Origin: Arctopsyche grandis | Lineage: Eukaryota > Arthropoda > Insecta > Trichoptera > Hydropsychidae | Assembly: GCF_051622035.1 (NCBI RefSeq) | Contig: NC_135362.1 | Location: 15,289,501 to 15,353,500, forward strand | Length of the DNA: 64,000 bases | Direction of reading: 5' to 3' | Shown here: positions 12,039 through 24,779 of the stretch, in pieces | Layout of the letters: each line of letters begins with the position of its first letter | Position numbering within the stretch: the first letter of the stretch is position 1 | The notes under the pieces: model-generated | The model's database searches: none | Told to the model about the DNA's origin: nothing | The model's input: only the letters and a program-made list of their open reading frames with translations | Translations under genes and position numbers: made by a program

Positions 12039-12259
12039 TCTACATAATATATAATTTCAAAAGAGACTTTGTATGTATGTAACTATGTAACTATCGTTGG
12101 TTTGTAGAATTCGTGACGTTAAATTTAATAAAAAAACAAATGAATATTCAAATAAATTTAAATAAAATAAAACTATTCAAATAAATTTAACAAAACGTTT
12201 ACGATTAGACTAGATATGTTTAAGCGGTTTATATTACATATACCGAGCGAAGCCACTAG
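12039..12259 (+). mobile_element. Short Helitron-like element, complete copy
   Basis: Runs from TCTACATAATATATAATTTC to CTAG, preceded by A and followed by T. It is about 90% alike to the copies at 63594 and 63829 over most of its 221 bp, including the block around GACGTTAAATTTAATAAAA. It lies at the 5' break of a Jockey fragment. No coding sequence. Confidence 0.65.
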
Positions 12260-15200
12260 TGTCTTATAAAGTAAGCCACCAATTTTATTTCATACATTTT
12301 ATATACATATGTACATATGTATGTATGTACATATTGTACATGTACTGGAAAACACAAACTTCATTCGTTTTATTAACAGCATGAATATTATTTCATTTGT
12401 TTAATCTCGAACATTTGAAATTTGTACTTAAATTCTTAATTTCTTATCAATTTATCTACATTTTCAATTGTTGCCAAGATCAGATCAACTCTTCAATGAA
12501 AAAAATATGGAAAAACGAATCAACGAATACTTTTTTGTATTTTTATTTATCACTGACATTTTTGGCCACTTTATATCCATCGGTCGAGGTGGAAAAAAAA
12601 TCATGTCGCAAAACACGTGCACGTCAACTGGTTCCATCAGTCATTGAATTACCCACCACAAATAACAAAAATTTTATCATTGTGATTTAATGCGGTGGGG
12701 ACAGGGCGTGGTGCACCAAAAAATAATATAGCACTTGTTCCGAACGATTGTCCTTGGACACACTATATTGACAACATCGTTTTATTTTATACCTTTCTAT
12801 CGGCTTCCTCGTGATAGCGGCGATCGACAACCTTTTAAATGAAACGACGTTTGAATACCAATTGAAAATTAGCTAGGAAGAATCGAGACGGCATTAAACG
12901 TGCTTGAACGCAAGAGAACGATAAAATCAAAACAATTCGTACGAGTATGACACTAAATATGTAGATTCTACATATTTTGAATATGCATTAAAACGCTTTT
13001 TATGCGAGTTGGAATACCTTTGTGAGTGAAGCAACCGAACAGGGTCAACCGGAGATTATGGTTTAATTTTGTGGGATTTGAGGATTAACATGTTTACTTG
13101 AAAACATGATGAAAGCTGTTATTATGGCGTGTGAGATTAACCGCACAAAGGAATAGAATGAGCACACACATTGTGTACTTATGTATGTACGTTTCGTGAA
13201 CCATCTGTTCTCAAAATCTGATCAGCAAATCGAAACTTATCTCTTGACAGCATTACACCAACTCGAGCAAGCTCGGTAATAAATAAGACTTAAAAAAACT
13301 TTGGACATTTTATTATTAGGCTTGTTGCTCTGAGCCTTATCGACTATCTAATATCAACTATACACAATGTATTACTATTTTTTTTTTATTTATTGACTAC
13401 TATCTCTATTGGTTCAACCCATTTGCATCCGACGTCGATTTTCTTCGCATATATTAACAATAGCTACAGTATACTGCAAATTTAATTAGTGTAAATTATT
13501 TTTATGACATGGAAATGTTGTTGCAAACGACATTGATTGCCACAATAAACGTTTTACATAAATAGCTATAGAGATATATATAAAAAACAACAATATCCTT
13601 ATCAACAAAAGGTGTTCATTGATTAGTGGCAATTAAGTCGTAAAAAACAATTGTGAGTTTCCATATGAGACTAATTTCCTCGAAACTTAGTGTAGCAAAA
13701 ATGTTATACTGATCCGTTTCCGTGTAAGCAAAAAAGTCAAGTCAATCGGATAGAGCTACATACATATGTATGTATATACATAGTGCATTCATTCAGCTTA
13801 CATAATATAAAATTCATTCCACAGAATATGAAAATCACTGTTTAGAAGGGAAACATTCAGTTTTCGGTCCGATAGAAATCCCTTTTATTCCGATTCATTT
13901 TGAACTATTTTTTCCTGTAAGTTTTCAAATTCTGTTGATATCTCCATTTAAATTGATATTTTTTTATTTACTAATTTTCAATAAATCGACCATCAGATTA
14001 CAATGGCTCTTAAATAAAATGCATTGAAAAGAAACTAGTTACAAAGCGAGTCTCACGATAAAATCCCAAAGGTTATACGTTATAACATCAAGCAAATGTG
14101 AAAAATGTTTAATAGTACGTATTTATGTAAATCGTTGGATAATTGAGACTAAATTTAATATTACAAAGTCGAGTTTTCCACTGTGTATAATTTTGTTAAG
14201 TATAAAAGAATGATAAAAAAATCATAATTTAATTGTGGAACACGTAGTAACAACAAATCATTGTTCGCAATCAAGTCAACAATCAATTATGTGCGAATGA
14301 ATTATTGAACCATTGTAAATCTGCATATTGTCCAAACTATTTAGAATGTCGACACCTCCGAAAGGAACTCAACGGTCAAGTGGTTTTTCGATAAGGCAAT
14401 GTGTTTGATATTTCCTTTTCGGCGAGAATTTAAGATTCATGATCATTTCAAAGTAATCAAACACGGAAAAGTCCAAAAGATATAATATATAGAAAGAGTT
14501 TTGTAATAAGACAGAAAGAGTTGAATCTATACATATGTACATATATCATGTGGACATATTTTCATATACAAATATAAATGTCCAGAATGACTTTGGCTAT
14601 ATATATTCGATTTTGGTGAAAGATCGTGACTGTCAAAAGTTAATGGCTATTATTTGACCAGTGGTCGACTTAAACAAGGGGGCACTGCACTGTTAGTGAT
14701 GGATTATCCGGTGAAAGAGGAAGTTGTAGTTCGCTGTCATTATCAGTATCATGCTGGCACACACTCCTTACATTCTTGTCTGAGGGGGAACCACCTTGAA
14801 AATAAAATGCCTTTCCACATGAGGTCCATTCGAGATTTGCACAGTCACCTTGTCGAAGGTTGTTCCCCCAACTGCGAGACCCTAGAACGTTTGATAGCCA
14901 CATTTTTACGACTGCAAACATATCGGACGTGTTTTCTCGCATTATTAGCCTTAAGGGGACAAAGTTTTTTTTTATTAAACTTTAAAACATTCAGTACGAT
15001 TAATTACATTCGTACCATTGAAATTCATCTCACCTTTGCTCATATTCAAAATGTCAAGCCGTAAAGGTCACGGCTCGATGAGTAACAAGTTTAAAATACT
15101 GCATTGTACTGCACTTTAATTGCACTTAACTACAATCTTACTTCCTTCAAATTAATTTAGATCAAATTTAGACGTAAAGGAGAATTTTAAGGATCTAGCA

Positions 15201-15289
15201 TTTAAGAAAAAAATCTTGATGAAATAAGAATAAACAACAAGTTCTTCTAGATTTGCCAACAATGTCTTTTTTATATGGAGATACCAGGT
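12260..15289. other. Gene-poor AT-rich stretch
   Basis: Contains CATA/TATG microsatellites (about 12300-12345, 13755-13780, 14525-14560) and no coding frame I can support. The 136-codon plus-strand frame at 14654-15064 and a 90-codon frame opposite it overlap in a slightly GC-richer patch. Neither shows motifs or splice signals. Confidence 0.45.
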
Positions 15290-15900
15290 TTTGATTTTGA
15301 TTTTTAAATGCTTTTTATTATTACGAAATTATGTTCACAATAAATCTTATATCTATTTTAATAGCTACTGATCTACTGATCATTTTCTATTTTACAATTT
15401 AATTTAATTTGGTTAGTAATCAAAGTATTATATGTATATTATTCTAATGTTAATCTACAGCATAATAGGAAAAAGAGCTCAAAAACCTATTTAAAATCCT
15501 TATAAATGCTTATAATACATCTAATAAATAATATTAATTAAAGACTCTCTAAAGTCGATGACCTAAAGCAGATTGTGTTTAGGTAATCTTTGTTATAACT
15601 GAAGGGTATAGACATTTTGTTGTTATCACCGAGACTCTTCACAAGTGTGTTAGTATGGTTATTAGTGATTCTGTCATAGAATCTACTGGTTAGTTTGTTA
15701 GTAATGTCTGTAACAAACGGAATATTATATATGGCATGCAGTTTTTTCAAGTTAGTATATATGGGTGTATTATAAATTATTTTTTGGGATTTATTTTGTA
15801 TTACTTGGAGCTTGGAAAGGTTAGTATTCGAGGCGTTATTCCATACAGGCGAAGCATAGGTTAATAATGGTAGCATGAGCGCGCGATATAATTTTATTTT
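15290..15900 (-). mobile_element. Jockey-type LINE, 5'-truncated 3' end
   Basis: The minus-strand frame 15876-15538 encodes the C-terminal end of a non-LTR reverse transcriptase polyprotein: the diagnostic LLTYASPVWNNAS motif, then LQVIQNKSQKII, a YNTPIYT block, and a FYDRI-type motif before the stop at 15538. The downstream 3' UTR (15537 to about 15290) matches the interrupted copy at 10745-12038. The 5' end is cut at about 15900, as usual for LINE insertions. The endonuclease and RT catalytic YADD region are absent. Confidence 0.8.
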
Positions 15901-17729
15901 ATTTTAAGTTGATAAAGAACTATGGAGATTAAATATTGGATATATTGAGGATATACCCCGTAACGCCTTGCATTTCGCTGCGTCAATGTAAAATGCAAGG
16001 CAAAACGACATTTATCCAGTCTACAATTTTAATGAAAATTTCTCCAAGATTGATAATTGTAATAAATATTATCCTTGAATTAAAAAAAAATGGGTTATGT
16101 ATGTATATTTTTCTGTAACATTTATTTTTTGAATAAGTAGTTGAAAAAGTACCAAGTGTGGTACACTTTTTTAATTTCTTTCAGCATTCTTTTCAATAAT
16201 TAAGTTAGTTTGGCGAAATGATAGAAAAATAACATAATGCGAGTGGATCTTGTTAAAGTTAAGAGTTAAGCATTGAATCCATTTTGATGTGGAATACAAA
16301 AGTTATTTGTATATGATCTGGATTAAAGTAAATTTGAACATATATTATTGGATACAGCAAAATCGATTTCCGATTTATTCAAATTGTGGAAGATAAAAGG
16401 AACGATAACATCAGATTGAAGGAAGTTCCTGATTTCATTCTTTTTAGTGCTCATACTGTGAAATGTTAAACCAAGTGCAAAAAAATTGTCATGAAGAAAT
16501 GTCAGTTCATTGCATAGTTTCGCGGATTTTCAGTCATTAGAAAAGTGACGATGGAAGAAAAGTTTAAATAAAATAATACTCTTTTAATTTTACCTATGCT
16601 TAACGTTTCAGCTTTTACGTCTAACGACCTGTGTAACCTTTGATGTAAACTTAAAGAAACATTACACAACTACTTCCAATCATTTATCAATAGGCAATTT
16701 TGTTCTACTCACATAGCCTCGAATTGTAATGAAACCGGTTGCCGATATCAATTAAAACAATTGTGTATTTTCTCGCTTAATTTTAAATCAATATCAGAAA
16801 ATTAATTAAATTAATAATTACACCACAGTTAATTTACATTAAAATACCTAGTTACATAATTTTCAAAAGTCACTAACGACACATAAAATGGTTGATATCG
16901 ATCAAAAAAATACTTTTATATACTACATACATCAATCAATTTATAGCAATTAAGTAGCTCTTGATCTAGATTACGCGAAATCGTAAATTATTAGACCGCA
17001 CCCCGCAACGTAACGTATTAATTTGCTAAAAACAACCGAACGCTATGAATGAGCAACGCTTCGTCGTCCCGGACAGACAGACGGATAAATATAGTGAACA
17101 CGAATCTAATAAATCATAACGGAAATACAAAAGGTATATAATAATAATAGCACAGGTTCAATATTATCTGGGTGATTCAGAGACATTGGTCCGACGGTGT
17201 GCGAATCAATCATAAACGAGCAGACTCAATTAATCGACATCACTGTTGGTCAATAAAAGGCCTTTCGATTAATATTTTTCAAATGTCGAATACTGCTTTT
17301 AACCATCATTATTAATTTAATATCCATTGGAGTTGATAAAATCGATTCACACGCTTAATATATCCCCACTAAAACACGAAATACTACTGCAAGTAGCGCT
17401 GTATCACTATAATTAAAGCGTATTTTAATAAATTTGAATCCCACATACGAACCAAATTTCGCATCAAATGCAAAACCTACTCTGAATCTCATTAGATAAT
17501 TGATTCAATGGACCACGCACGGTGTGACAATGTAGATATTTCCGGTGTGACATTTAGAGCATTGAAATTATAATGCATTACATACATTGAAAATGAGTAA
17601 TTTTGATTCTAAGATTTATATTATATATGTACATATGTATATTATTACAATATTAAAATTGATCTTTAGTAAAACCTATAACATAATATAATTCACACAT
17701 TAGTGTGTGGCTTAATATGTGGTATGATA
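15901..17729. other. Gene-poor AT-rich stretch
   Basis: No supported gene. A short hairpin with arms AAAAGTACCA/TGGTACACTTTT occurs at about 16146-16173. Nothing else is recognisable. Confidence 0.45.
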
Positions 17730-18855
17730 GATTTTACCCAGGATTCGATTATAAGAAAGCCTTCGACACAGTTTGTCACAATGCAATATTTAACGGTCTA
17801 CAAACACTTTGAGTGTCGAACCCTATGTGGGGCTATTTAACGCCACAGTTTCGGTTAAACTTTTTTCAGATACGTATAGATTTAAAGGTTCCCGGAAAAA
17901 TGCACTAAATTGCGCTGAAAAATGGCACAGTTTCTAGAAGTCTTAATTTTAAAAGGCGCTCAAAACGAACTTACGAAATAGAATTCCAAAAAAAAGGTTA
18001 GCCCCTTCGGATAACATACAAATACCCCTAGACGCTTTTATGTGGAATTCTATTGCGTTAGTTCTCCTTGAACATCTTTGAAAGTTTGGATGTCTCGAGA
18101 GTACAACTATCTCGGGTGCATTTTTCCAGTCACCAGATTTTAGCATATGAAAATTAGTAAGGCAAGGAGACACCATCTCGCCTAAGTTATTCAATGCGGT
18201 ACTTGAGGGAGTTTTCAAGAACTTGGAATGAGACACAGCAGGAGTAATAAATGCCTTTAAAAATCAATGCTCCCTTCTTGAGTGATCTTCGGTTCGGAGA
18301 CGATATAGTTTTAATAGCTCGCGATCCAGCTAACTTAGTTAACAGACTAACACAACTGGACAGGGAAAGTTGGAAAGTAGGATTAAAAATGAACGTAGAT
18401 AAGACCAAGCTAATGTTCAATAACTATTGCATGCCTGATAGCATCACAAGATATGATAAAATAGTAGAAGTAGTCGATAGTTATTTATATTAAGTACAAA
18501 TAATAGACATGTAGTAATGAAGAAGAAATAAAGAGACGTATGAAATTAGGATGGAGTGCATTTGGATGAATGAATGTGGTTTTTAAATCAAAACTGTCAA
18601 AAGATCTTGAAGAAAAAGATCTTCGATCAATGTGTTTTGTCAGTGATGACATATGGATGTGAAATTTGGACATTGGACGCCAAGTTGCTAAATGGCACCC
18701 GAGAGAATGCAAAAGGGTAAAAGGAAGACCGCAGGGAAGATTGGTGGACGAAATTAGGAAAAGGTGTGGGGTCAGATGGGTGAGAGTTGCGCAAAACAGA
18801 GACGAGTTCATCCAGTAGTGGATGGTGAATGGCTGTAGATGATGATGAAATGATT
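17730..18855 (+). pseudogene. RTE-clade LINE reverse transcriptase relic
   Basis: Plus-strand fragments in changing frames, in the right order: DYKKAFDTV (RT motif), then LRFGDDIVLIARDP at about 18284 (the usual FADD catalytic motif is FGDD here), SWKVGLKMNVDKTKLMFN, then VMTYGCEIWTL at about 18640. GRPQGRLVDEIRKRCGVRW and VRVAQNRDEF follow before the end. Those C-terminal motifs are typical of RTE-like elements in arthropods. The copy ends in a short GATGATGATGA run (about 18838-18850), matching simple-repeat 3' tails. Stops and frameshifts make it dead. Confidence 0.8.
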
Positions 18856-18859
18856 TTCA

Positions 18860-20740
18860 TCGATATACCTAATGAAAAACTTTCATCGTATCAAGGGAAC
18901 GTTGAAAAAAAAACTAAAAGGTTCATGTGACACCAGTGAGTTACATGAACCTTTGAAGATAGCTTTTGACTGTTAGCACTTAAATTACATAAAACCGATA
19001 GTTCGTGTTTGAACAAACTAGTATGTTCATAAACGAATAGGAGTGAAAACTTGTACTCTGACAGAAATATACATAATATTTTGAGCAATATATAATGCTT
19101 AAGTAATTCTCAATCTATATTACGCAAAAATTATAAATTAACATTCCATAAAAATAAGTGAAGCAAACTATTGTGTGTACAGTATTACGATGCAGTTTTC
19201 CGGGACTTTTCCGATCTTTAAATACAATTTTGATATTATTGATTTATTTTTTCGATACTTCAGTATTATTTTTATTAATTTTTTTCTACAACATCGATAT
19301 TGGTTGAAAAAATGATCGCATTCCATTCATTACAAACATCCTTACCGGAACGCTTGAATCATCATTGGCTCCAGTAAAATAGCTAAGCATTGACGAGGAC
19401 CAGCACTGAAATTCAACAGTAGATCAATTATATTGGGGGAAGCCCCCACACGAAATAAATTGCCCAATGACGAATCGTGATGCGTGCAGCGACAAAGATC
19501 AAAGCTCTGCAGTACCTGGAGTGCATCATTAAGTGCAGCGTAGCTGGTGGTGGTCCTTGTGAGCCCCTCCCCCTCTGGCCCACCTGCCGCAACCTTCGTG
19601 GCCACCAGCAGCTGCTGCAGTGGCCGTCGCTGGTGCTGGTTGCCATTCAACCAGATGGAGGTGGTCGCTGGCTGGGCTCGTAGCTTGCACTGCGCCGACA
19701 CCCAGCATCACACAGCAAGGTACTACATACATACATACATACACACATCTCAATCTGTAACAGTTTCCCTTTTTTTAATATCTTCGATCATATCACTATT
19801 TACATACGTAAGAATTTTTAGAAATTTACATAATTCCTTGAGCCTGTGCATCACCTAATCAATCGACTGTTTTACATTTGTAAACATTTATTGCGTTATA
19901 TGTATGTATGTAATGAATTAATTCAATCATTGCAGTAATCAAATGTATTCTCAATACTGTTTCAAGTTTTTACTCTGTGTTATTAATAACAACACATATA
20001 CATTTAAATTAATGTATGTGTGTGTAGTTTTAGTATCGATGTATTCAGTTTTAAGATGTGTTATATTAAAATCATTCATGAAGATTCATACATATACGTA
20101 TTGACATGAGAACTTTGAATTGTTGTTTAATTGATGTTCTTTATTTAAAGAGTATGCTAATTTGCAAAAATTTCGTCAAATTAGCGATGTAGAAAGTGTG
20201 AAATATCATACTCACATAAAGATAATTTGTAAAGGAAATATAATAGTTTGTATTATTTCTTATTAAAAATAACGGGCAATATTGGCATGAAACTGTTTTT
20301 TTAAATATATTTTCTATTATATTATGTTATATTAATCAAATTGTATGTATAGTAATTTATTTTTCATTATATCGTGTATATGAAATCGACAGCCTTTTCC
20401 AATAAAGCTTTCTTCATATAAAACAACACACACACACATACATACATAGAACATATAATTTTTTATTTGATTTATTAAATCATTAACTGATAAATTTTTC
20501 ACGTTTTTTTGACAAAATCAATCACGGGACAGGACTCCAATTTTTGATTATTTGCTATCTGCCGCCAGGCATTGATTCGAAGGTTTAATACCATGGTCTT
20601 GTTTTGATGCAATTATACATTTATTAGTATATTTGTATGTATATATGTAATATTCCATTCAATTTACTTCTATTAGAGGGATCTCGTAACGAATTCTATA
20701 TATGTATATATATATAATACTTATACGATATTTTAAGACA
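18860..20740. other. Intergenic stretch with one GC-rich patch
   Basis: Mostly AT-rich without signals. The exception is the GC-rich patch at 19342-19701, listed as a possible exon. A CATA run lies at 19727-19743. Confidence 0.4.
19342..19701 (-). CDS. Possible coding exon, function unknown
   Basis: A minus-strand frame stays open for 119 codons through a patch much richer in GC than its surroundings. It reaches a strong splice donor (TTCCG|GTAAGG, about 19347-19342). The C-terminal half reads like structured protein (ALNDALQVLQSFDLCRC, SPNIIDLLLNFSAGPRQCL, ILLEPMMIQAF); the N-terminal half is Gln/Thr/Gly-rich and may not be coding. I do not recognise a family. No partner exon is visible on either side: RTE remains lie downstream and nothing upstream. 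It could be an isolated exon of a long-intron gene, a dead exon, or chance openness in GC-rich DNA. Confidence 0.3.
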   Translation of the reverse strand: MSAQCKLRAQPATTSIWLNGNQHQRRPLQQLLVATKVAAGGPEGEGLTRTTTSYAALNDALQVLQSFDLCRCTHHDSSLGNLFRVGASPNIIDLLLNFSAGPRQCLAILLEPMMIQAFR

Positions 20741-20992
20741 TTAACAGCCGTAATAGCATTTGTGTGTTACGAAACCTCGCAATATCGTAATTCGATTTCG
20801 TCGATAGACTCTACCATCGGTAAAATTTATATCTACGTATACGTCATAGTATATTTTAACGTTTCCGTCAGATGAAAAGGCATCTTTGCGTGCTGTACGT
20901 ATTTTATTATCATTCGGGTACTGTTCGTAGGTGACTTTACTTAGTTGCAGGGAAAGTGCTGCTAAGGTATCGTGCGATTTGCTATTTCTCAA
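20741..20992 (-). CDS. Possible terminal exon or small protein, unknown
   Basis: An 83-codon minus-strand frame preceded by an acceptor-like TTTTAG just upstream (about 21001). Composition is unlike the surrounding AT-rich noise: mixed charged and aromatic residues (KVTYEQYPNDNKIRTARKD, YYDVYVDINFTDGRVYRRN) and a Cys pair at the very end (KCYYGC). It could be the last exon of a secreted protein. No upstream exon or polyadenylation signal was found, so this rests on reading-frame quality alone. Confidence 0.3.
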   Translation of the reverse strand: MRNSKSHDTLAALSLQLSKVTYEQYPNDNKIRTARKDAFSSDGNVKIYYDVYVDINFTDGRVYRRNRITILRGFVTHKCYYGC

Positions 20993-23900
20993 CTGCTAAA
21001 ACCGTTTAAGACTAGCTGGTCGGTCGGGTCTGTCTTCCACTCGAAAAACAAACACAAAGACCGATAGTCGAGAGGCAAATTCTCATGCGAAGATCGGGGT
21101 CATGGTCAACTTTCAGTTTTCTTATCTCATTCGTACGTGTTTGTTTATAACGGCGTTTATTGATGTGAAACGCGATTGTCGAACCGCTTGTGCAATTTAT
21201 CGCACTCCATTTTCAGTTTAAGTACATTTCGTCGTACATGTAAAGATGTACGAAATTTCTGAACGACGCGTGGAAAACGTCATAGCGATGATGCGCTAGA
21301 AAAATAGGGGACTTTGCATTTTGAATGAATTGATTTGATTTTTAAAAGCTTTTGTTTCACAATACTTTTTTTATGTATTTATATTTACCATGGTTCCTTA
21401 CGGGGTTTGCCCCAAGGCGACACCTATGGCCAAATTTGTACATATAATTAATTTGTAAATTTATAACATAACAATTATAAATTTGAAATTATATTCAAAT
21501 AATGGTAATCGGTTGCCAATTCGTTTGGAAACTTTTCAACGATGGAATCAAATAAATTTGCAAACTCTAATAGGAAACGATCGACCTGTAGTCACATACA
21601 TATATAGCAACACTGGGCCAGGGATCGAACCGATGACTCCTCAGTTAACTACTGAGCTATATTCCTGGTTCAAAGGTCTCATACACAGTTTTACACATGC
21701 AATAAAACACTAGTACGTCAAATTTGTGTCGCCGCATTCTTTCATAAGTCTACCTTTGAGTGTTTTTTGGATGATATTTTATTTATTGTATTGTCAGCAA
21801 TCGTTAACAGTGATTCCAATATTTGAATATATGTAGAAGAAGCTTGTCGAAATAATAAGACCGAAGTAATTAATAATGACATGGAGATACGCCTCTCACC
21901 GCTGGAGTCGTGCCGCACTTTTGATTGTGTTCTTACTATAAGTCTATTTAGTCACTGATCCGGTGATTATTTTTTATTCTATTATATATATTATTTTAAA
22001 GTATGTGTTTAAGCCTTAAACTTTAAGGCGTTATACAATAAAAAAAAGGTCAAACACCTAACTGAATAGATTAAAATCGAGAATTTGTTCTAAAAAGTTC
22101 ACGTTTTATTTATAGACATATTAAGTTTTGATTATTATTAAAATCGTAACAATTCATAACAATTTTTGAATTCGCACTGCAAAAATATTCACTGCTAACA
22201 CTCATTATAAAGAAAAATTCGGTTTTTTTTAACAGTATTCAAATAATTAGCAATCATATTACGATGTTCATTAAAATACATATTAGATAATTTTGTATGC
22301 AAAAGAAGACTTTCACAAGAAATACTTTCATATACATACATATGTACGTACACATGTACATATGTGTATAAAATATAAAAATAAGTGTTTGTATGCTTGT
22401 TTGTGCGTGATTGAAATCCACAGATTTCAACTTAAGAATCCTACATAAGATGAAATTTGGTGATCATTAGTTATGACCCAACAAAATTTATATATTCTAT
22501 TATTTGCCAAATACGCATGTATAATATGTATGTATTTGTTTATCAAATTGCTACTACAATATTAAAAAAATCATTGAAAATCACCAACCGTCCATATTTT
22601 CCGTACGTCCATCAATGAAATCGAACATTAATTTAACATGAACCTGCACTGCTTTGGTTCATTATTGCGTGTATCAATAGTATTGGTCATTAACCTTAGC
22701 GAAGTTATAATAAATCGAACGTTTTTTTCGGTACTGAATATATTAGTACGCTAATTATGAATTCGCCAGTAGTAATAAATTAGTCTAATATCTTAATTAA
22801 TAAATCATTTTCGTATGACAAATTGTATTTATTATTTGAAATGTTAATCAGTCGATCGTTATATTTTCGTGAGAAACTATCATTCATAGAAAAGATGAGC
22901 TCACGACTAAAACAACCTTGGTAAAATTAACAAAAAAAATATTATGAGCAAACGATAAATATCTTGTTGATTTTAACTAATTATACTCAAAGTTTTTAAA
23001 TTCGGAGTATGCGATGATATCTCGACTACGCTATTAATATATGTACACACATATATGTAGATACATATGTACATACACACGTGTATAATAATATATCATG
23101 AAATGTTCAAAATATTGATCGTGTGAGAGGTTCTCAGAGAAGAAATCGTCAATGAGCCAAATGCGACTGCTTAACATGCAATATTTACAAAGCGTATTAT
23201 GTCACATTCGAAACTGTCAACTTCTAAACTGGAAAGTAAATTCATTGAAATGATAACCAGCAATCAACATAATTAAAAATCGATAAACTTTAACATCTAG
23301 TCAAAGATACAAAGGTGTGCCGAAAATTTAACTATCAACTTTAATGTATATAAATTTATACAAACCTTTTACAAATTATGCAATTTAAAAATGTATAAGT
23401 ATATATGTACATTTATTTTTAAATTGAAAAAAATTGTATAGATTTTGAATCACGTTTCTCGGTAAATTGCACTTTTGCGCACAATACGTTTTCGATAATG
23501 TTTGCTTGTATGCTAATGATTTTCCGAGAAATTTCAATTGGTAAATTATTCCTATTTACAACATGTGCATATGTTTGTAAAAACAAAAGAATCGTAATGT
23601 GCTGGTTTAAATAAGTTTACATGTTTATATTTAAGTTATTTGAAAGAAGAAATTTCTCTATCCAAACAAAATAAATAAAAAATGAGTTCGATTATTTTAT
23701 TCAATATTTTTAATATTGAATAGAATTCAATTTGTCAAATCATTTAACATTGTGCAACTTTGTCCATTCATTGAATTCTGTTCCTTTGTAAATTTACACG
23801 ATGATGCTGTCGAATATACCAGATATATCCATTACCGAACCGAACGCTTTGTCATTGCCGATTGCCATTTTTTTTTTCACCGATTCTATTTGACCACAAA

Positions 23901-24066
23901 ATTCGATTCGGTCAACCATGAAATTATTTACGCACGTACAAAAACAATCGCGTCTGTTTTGTGTTTTATTATATTAAATTATTGGCGTTTAGCAAAGTTC
24001 CTATGTTCTTGAAACGACCTTCTCAAAAAAGTTTTAATAACCTCACATGATGTCAATCAGAGATAT
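20993..24066. other. Gene-poor AT-rich stretch
   Basis: Contains the SINE at 21391-21670 and CATA/TATG runs (22325-22365, 23040-23085). Otherwise no gene or recognisable element. Confidence 0.45.
21391..21670 (-). mobile_element. tRNA-derived SINE
   Basis: Read on the minus strand, it opens with a tRNA-like head: box A TAGCTCAGTAGTTAA and box B GGTTCGATCCC, correctly spaced. The family body follows (GATCGTTTCC, then an AGAGTTTGC block, ending near TTTGAATATAATTTC) and a 3' tail with GGCCATAGGTGTCGCCTTGG. The body is shared with copies at 31508, 37001, 61745 and 62108. Confidence 0.75.
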
Positions 24067-24488
24067 GTATATAGTGGGTCTACGTGACGAGACAGAATGT
24101 TACATTACAGAAAACACAAATATCGGAAGGCAAAGATCGAAAATCGAAAGATCTTAAGTCGAAAGATAAAAAAAAGGGTGCATGGTAAACGGTACATACT
24201 CACTTAATTTGCGCGAGCAGGATACAACAGGAACAAGAGGAACAGGCTTTTCCTCCCGTATTATGCGCGCGCACATTAATACGGGAGGAAAAGCCTGTTC
24301 CTCTTGTTCCTATTGTATCCTGCTCGCGCAAATTAAGTGAGTATGTACGTGAGTATGTACCGTTTACCATGCACTATTTTTTTTTTGATCTTTCGACTTA
24401 AGATCTTTCGATTTTCGATCTTTCCCTTCCGATATTTGCGTTTTCTGTCATTTAACATTCTGTCTCGTCACGGAGACCGGTATATAGT
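24067..24488. mobile_element. Foldback (long palindromic) element with 9-bp target duplication
   Basis: The 404-bp body at 24076-24479 is almost wholly two inverted arms of about 190-200 bp (left 24076-24262, right 24278-24479), separated by a 15-bp centre containing GCGCGCGC. The right arm carries a short internal duplication of GTACGTGAGTAT. Termini are GGGTCTACGTGACGAGACAG and its near complement. The flanking GTATATAGT at 24067-24075 and 24480-24488 is a perfect 9-bp target duplication. Long inverted ends with 9-bp duplications are typical of Mutator-like elements; that class is inferred, since no transposase is present. Confidence 0.8.
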
Positions 24489-24779
24489 ACATGCATATGT
24501 ATATAAAAGATAATAATTATAACTGTAACGTGTACAGTTAAGTATGCATATGCATTATTTAATTTATTTTTTTAAATCCACATTTCAGAGATGATTAATT
24601 GTATAATATTTGGGCGATAATAAATATTTATACCTAATAATTTAGTTATCTGTTTTAATGTTATTATGAATTGTAACATTGTAAAATTACAGGCATTAAT
24701 TATATCAGTTAAACTAATCTTAATCGAGTTGTTCAAACTTTTACCAAACTTAAACTTCAAACACATGGGTTTTTGGGGG

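Noticed and set aside
14654-15064. 136-codon plus-strand frame
   Set aside because: No motif or splice context, and the opposite strand is open too; ends in AT-rich noise.
21600-21670. tRNA gene on the minus strand
   Set aside because: Boxes A and B are present, but there is no complete cloverleaf and the sequence continues into a SINE body found at four other sites.
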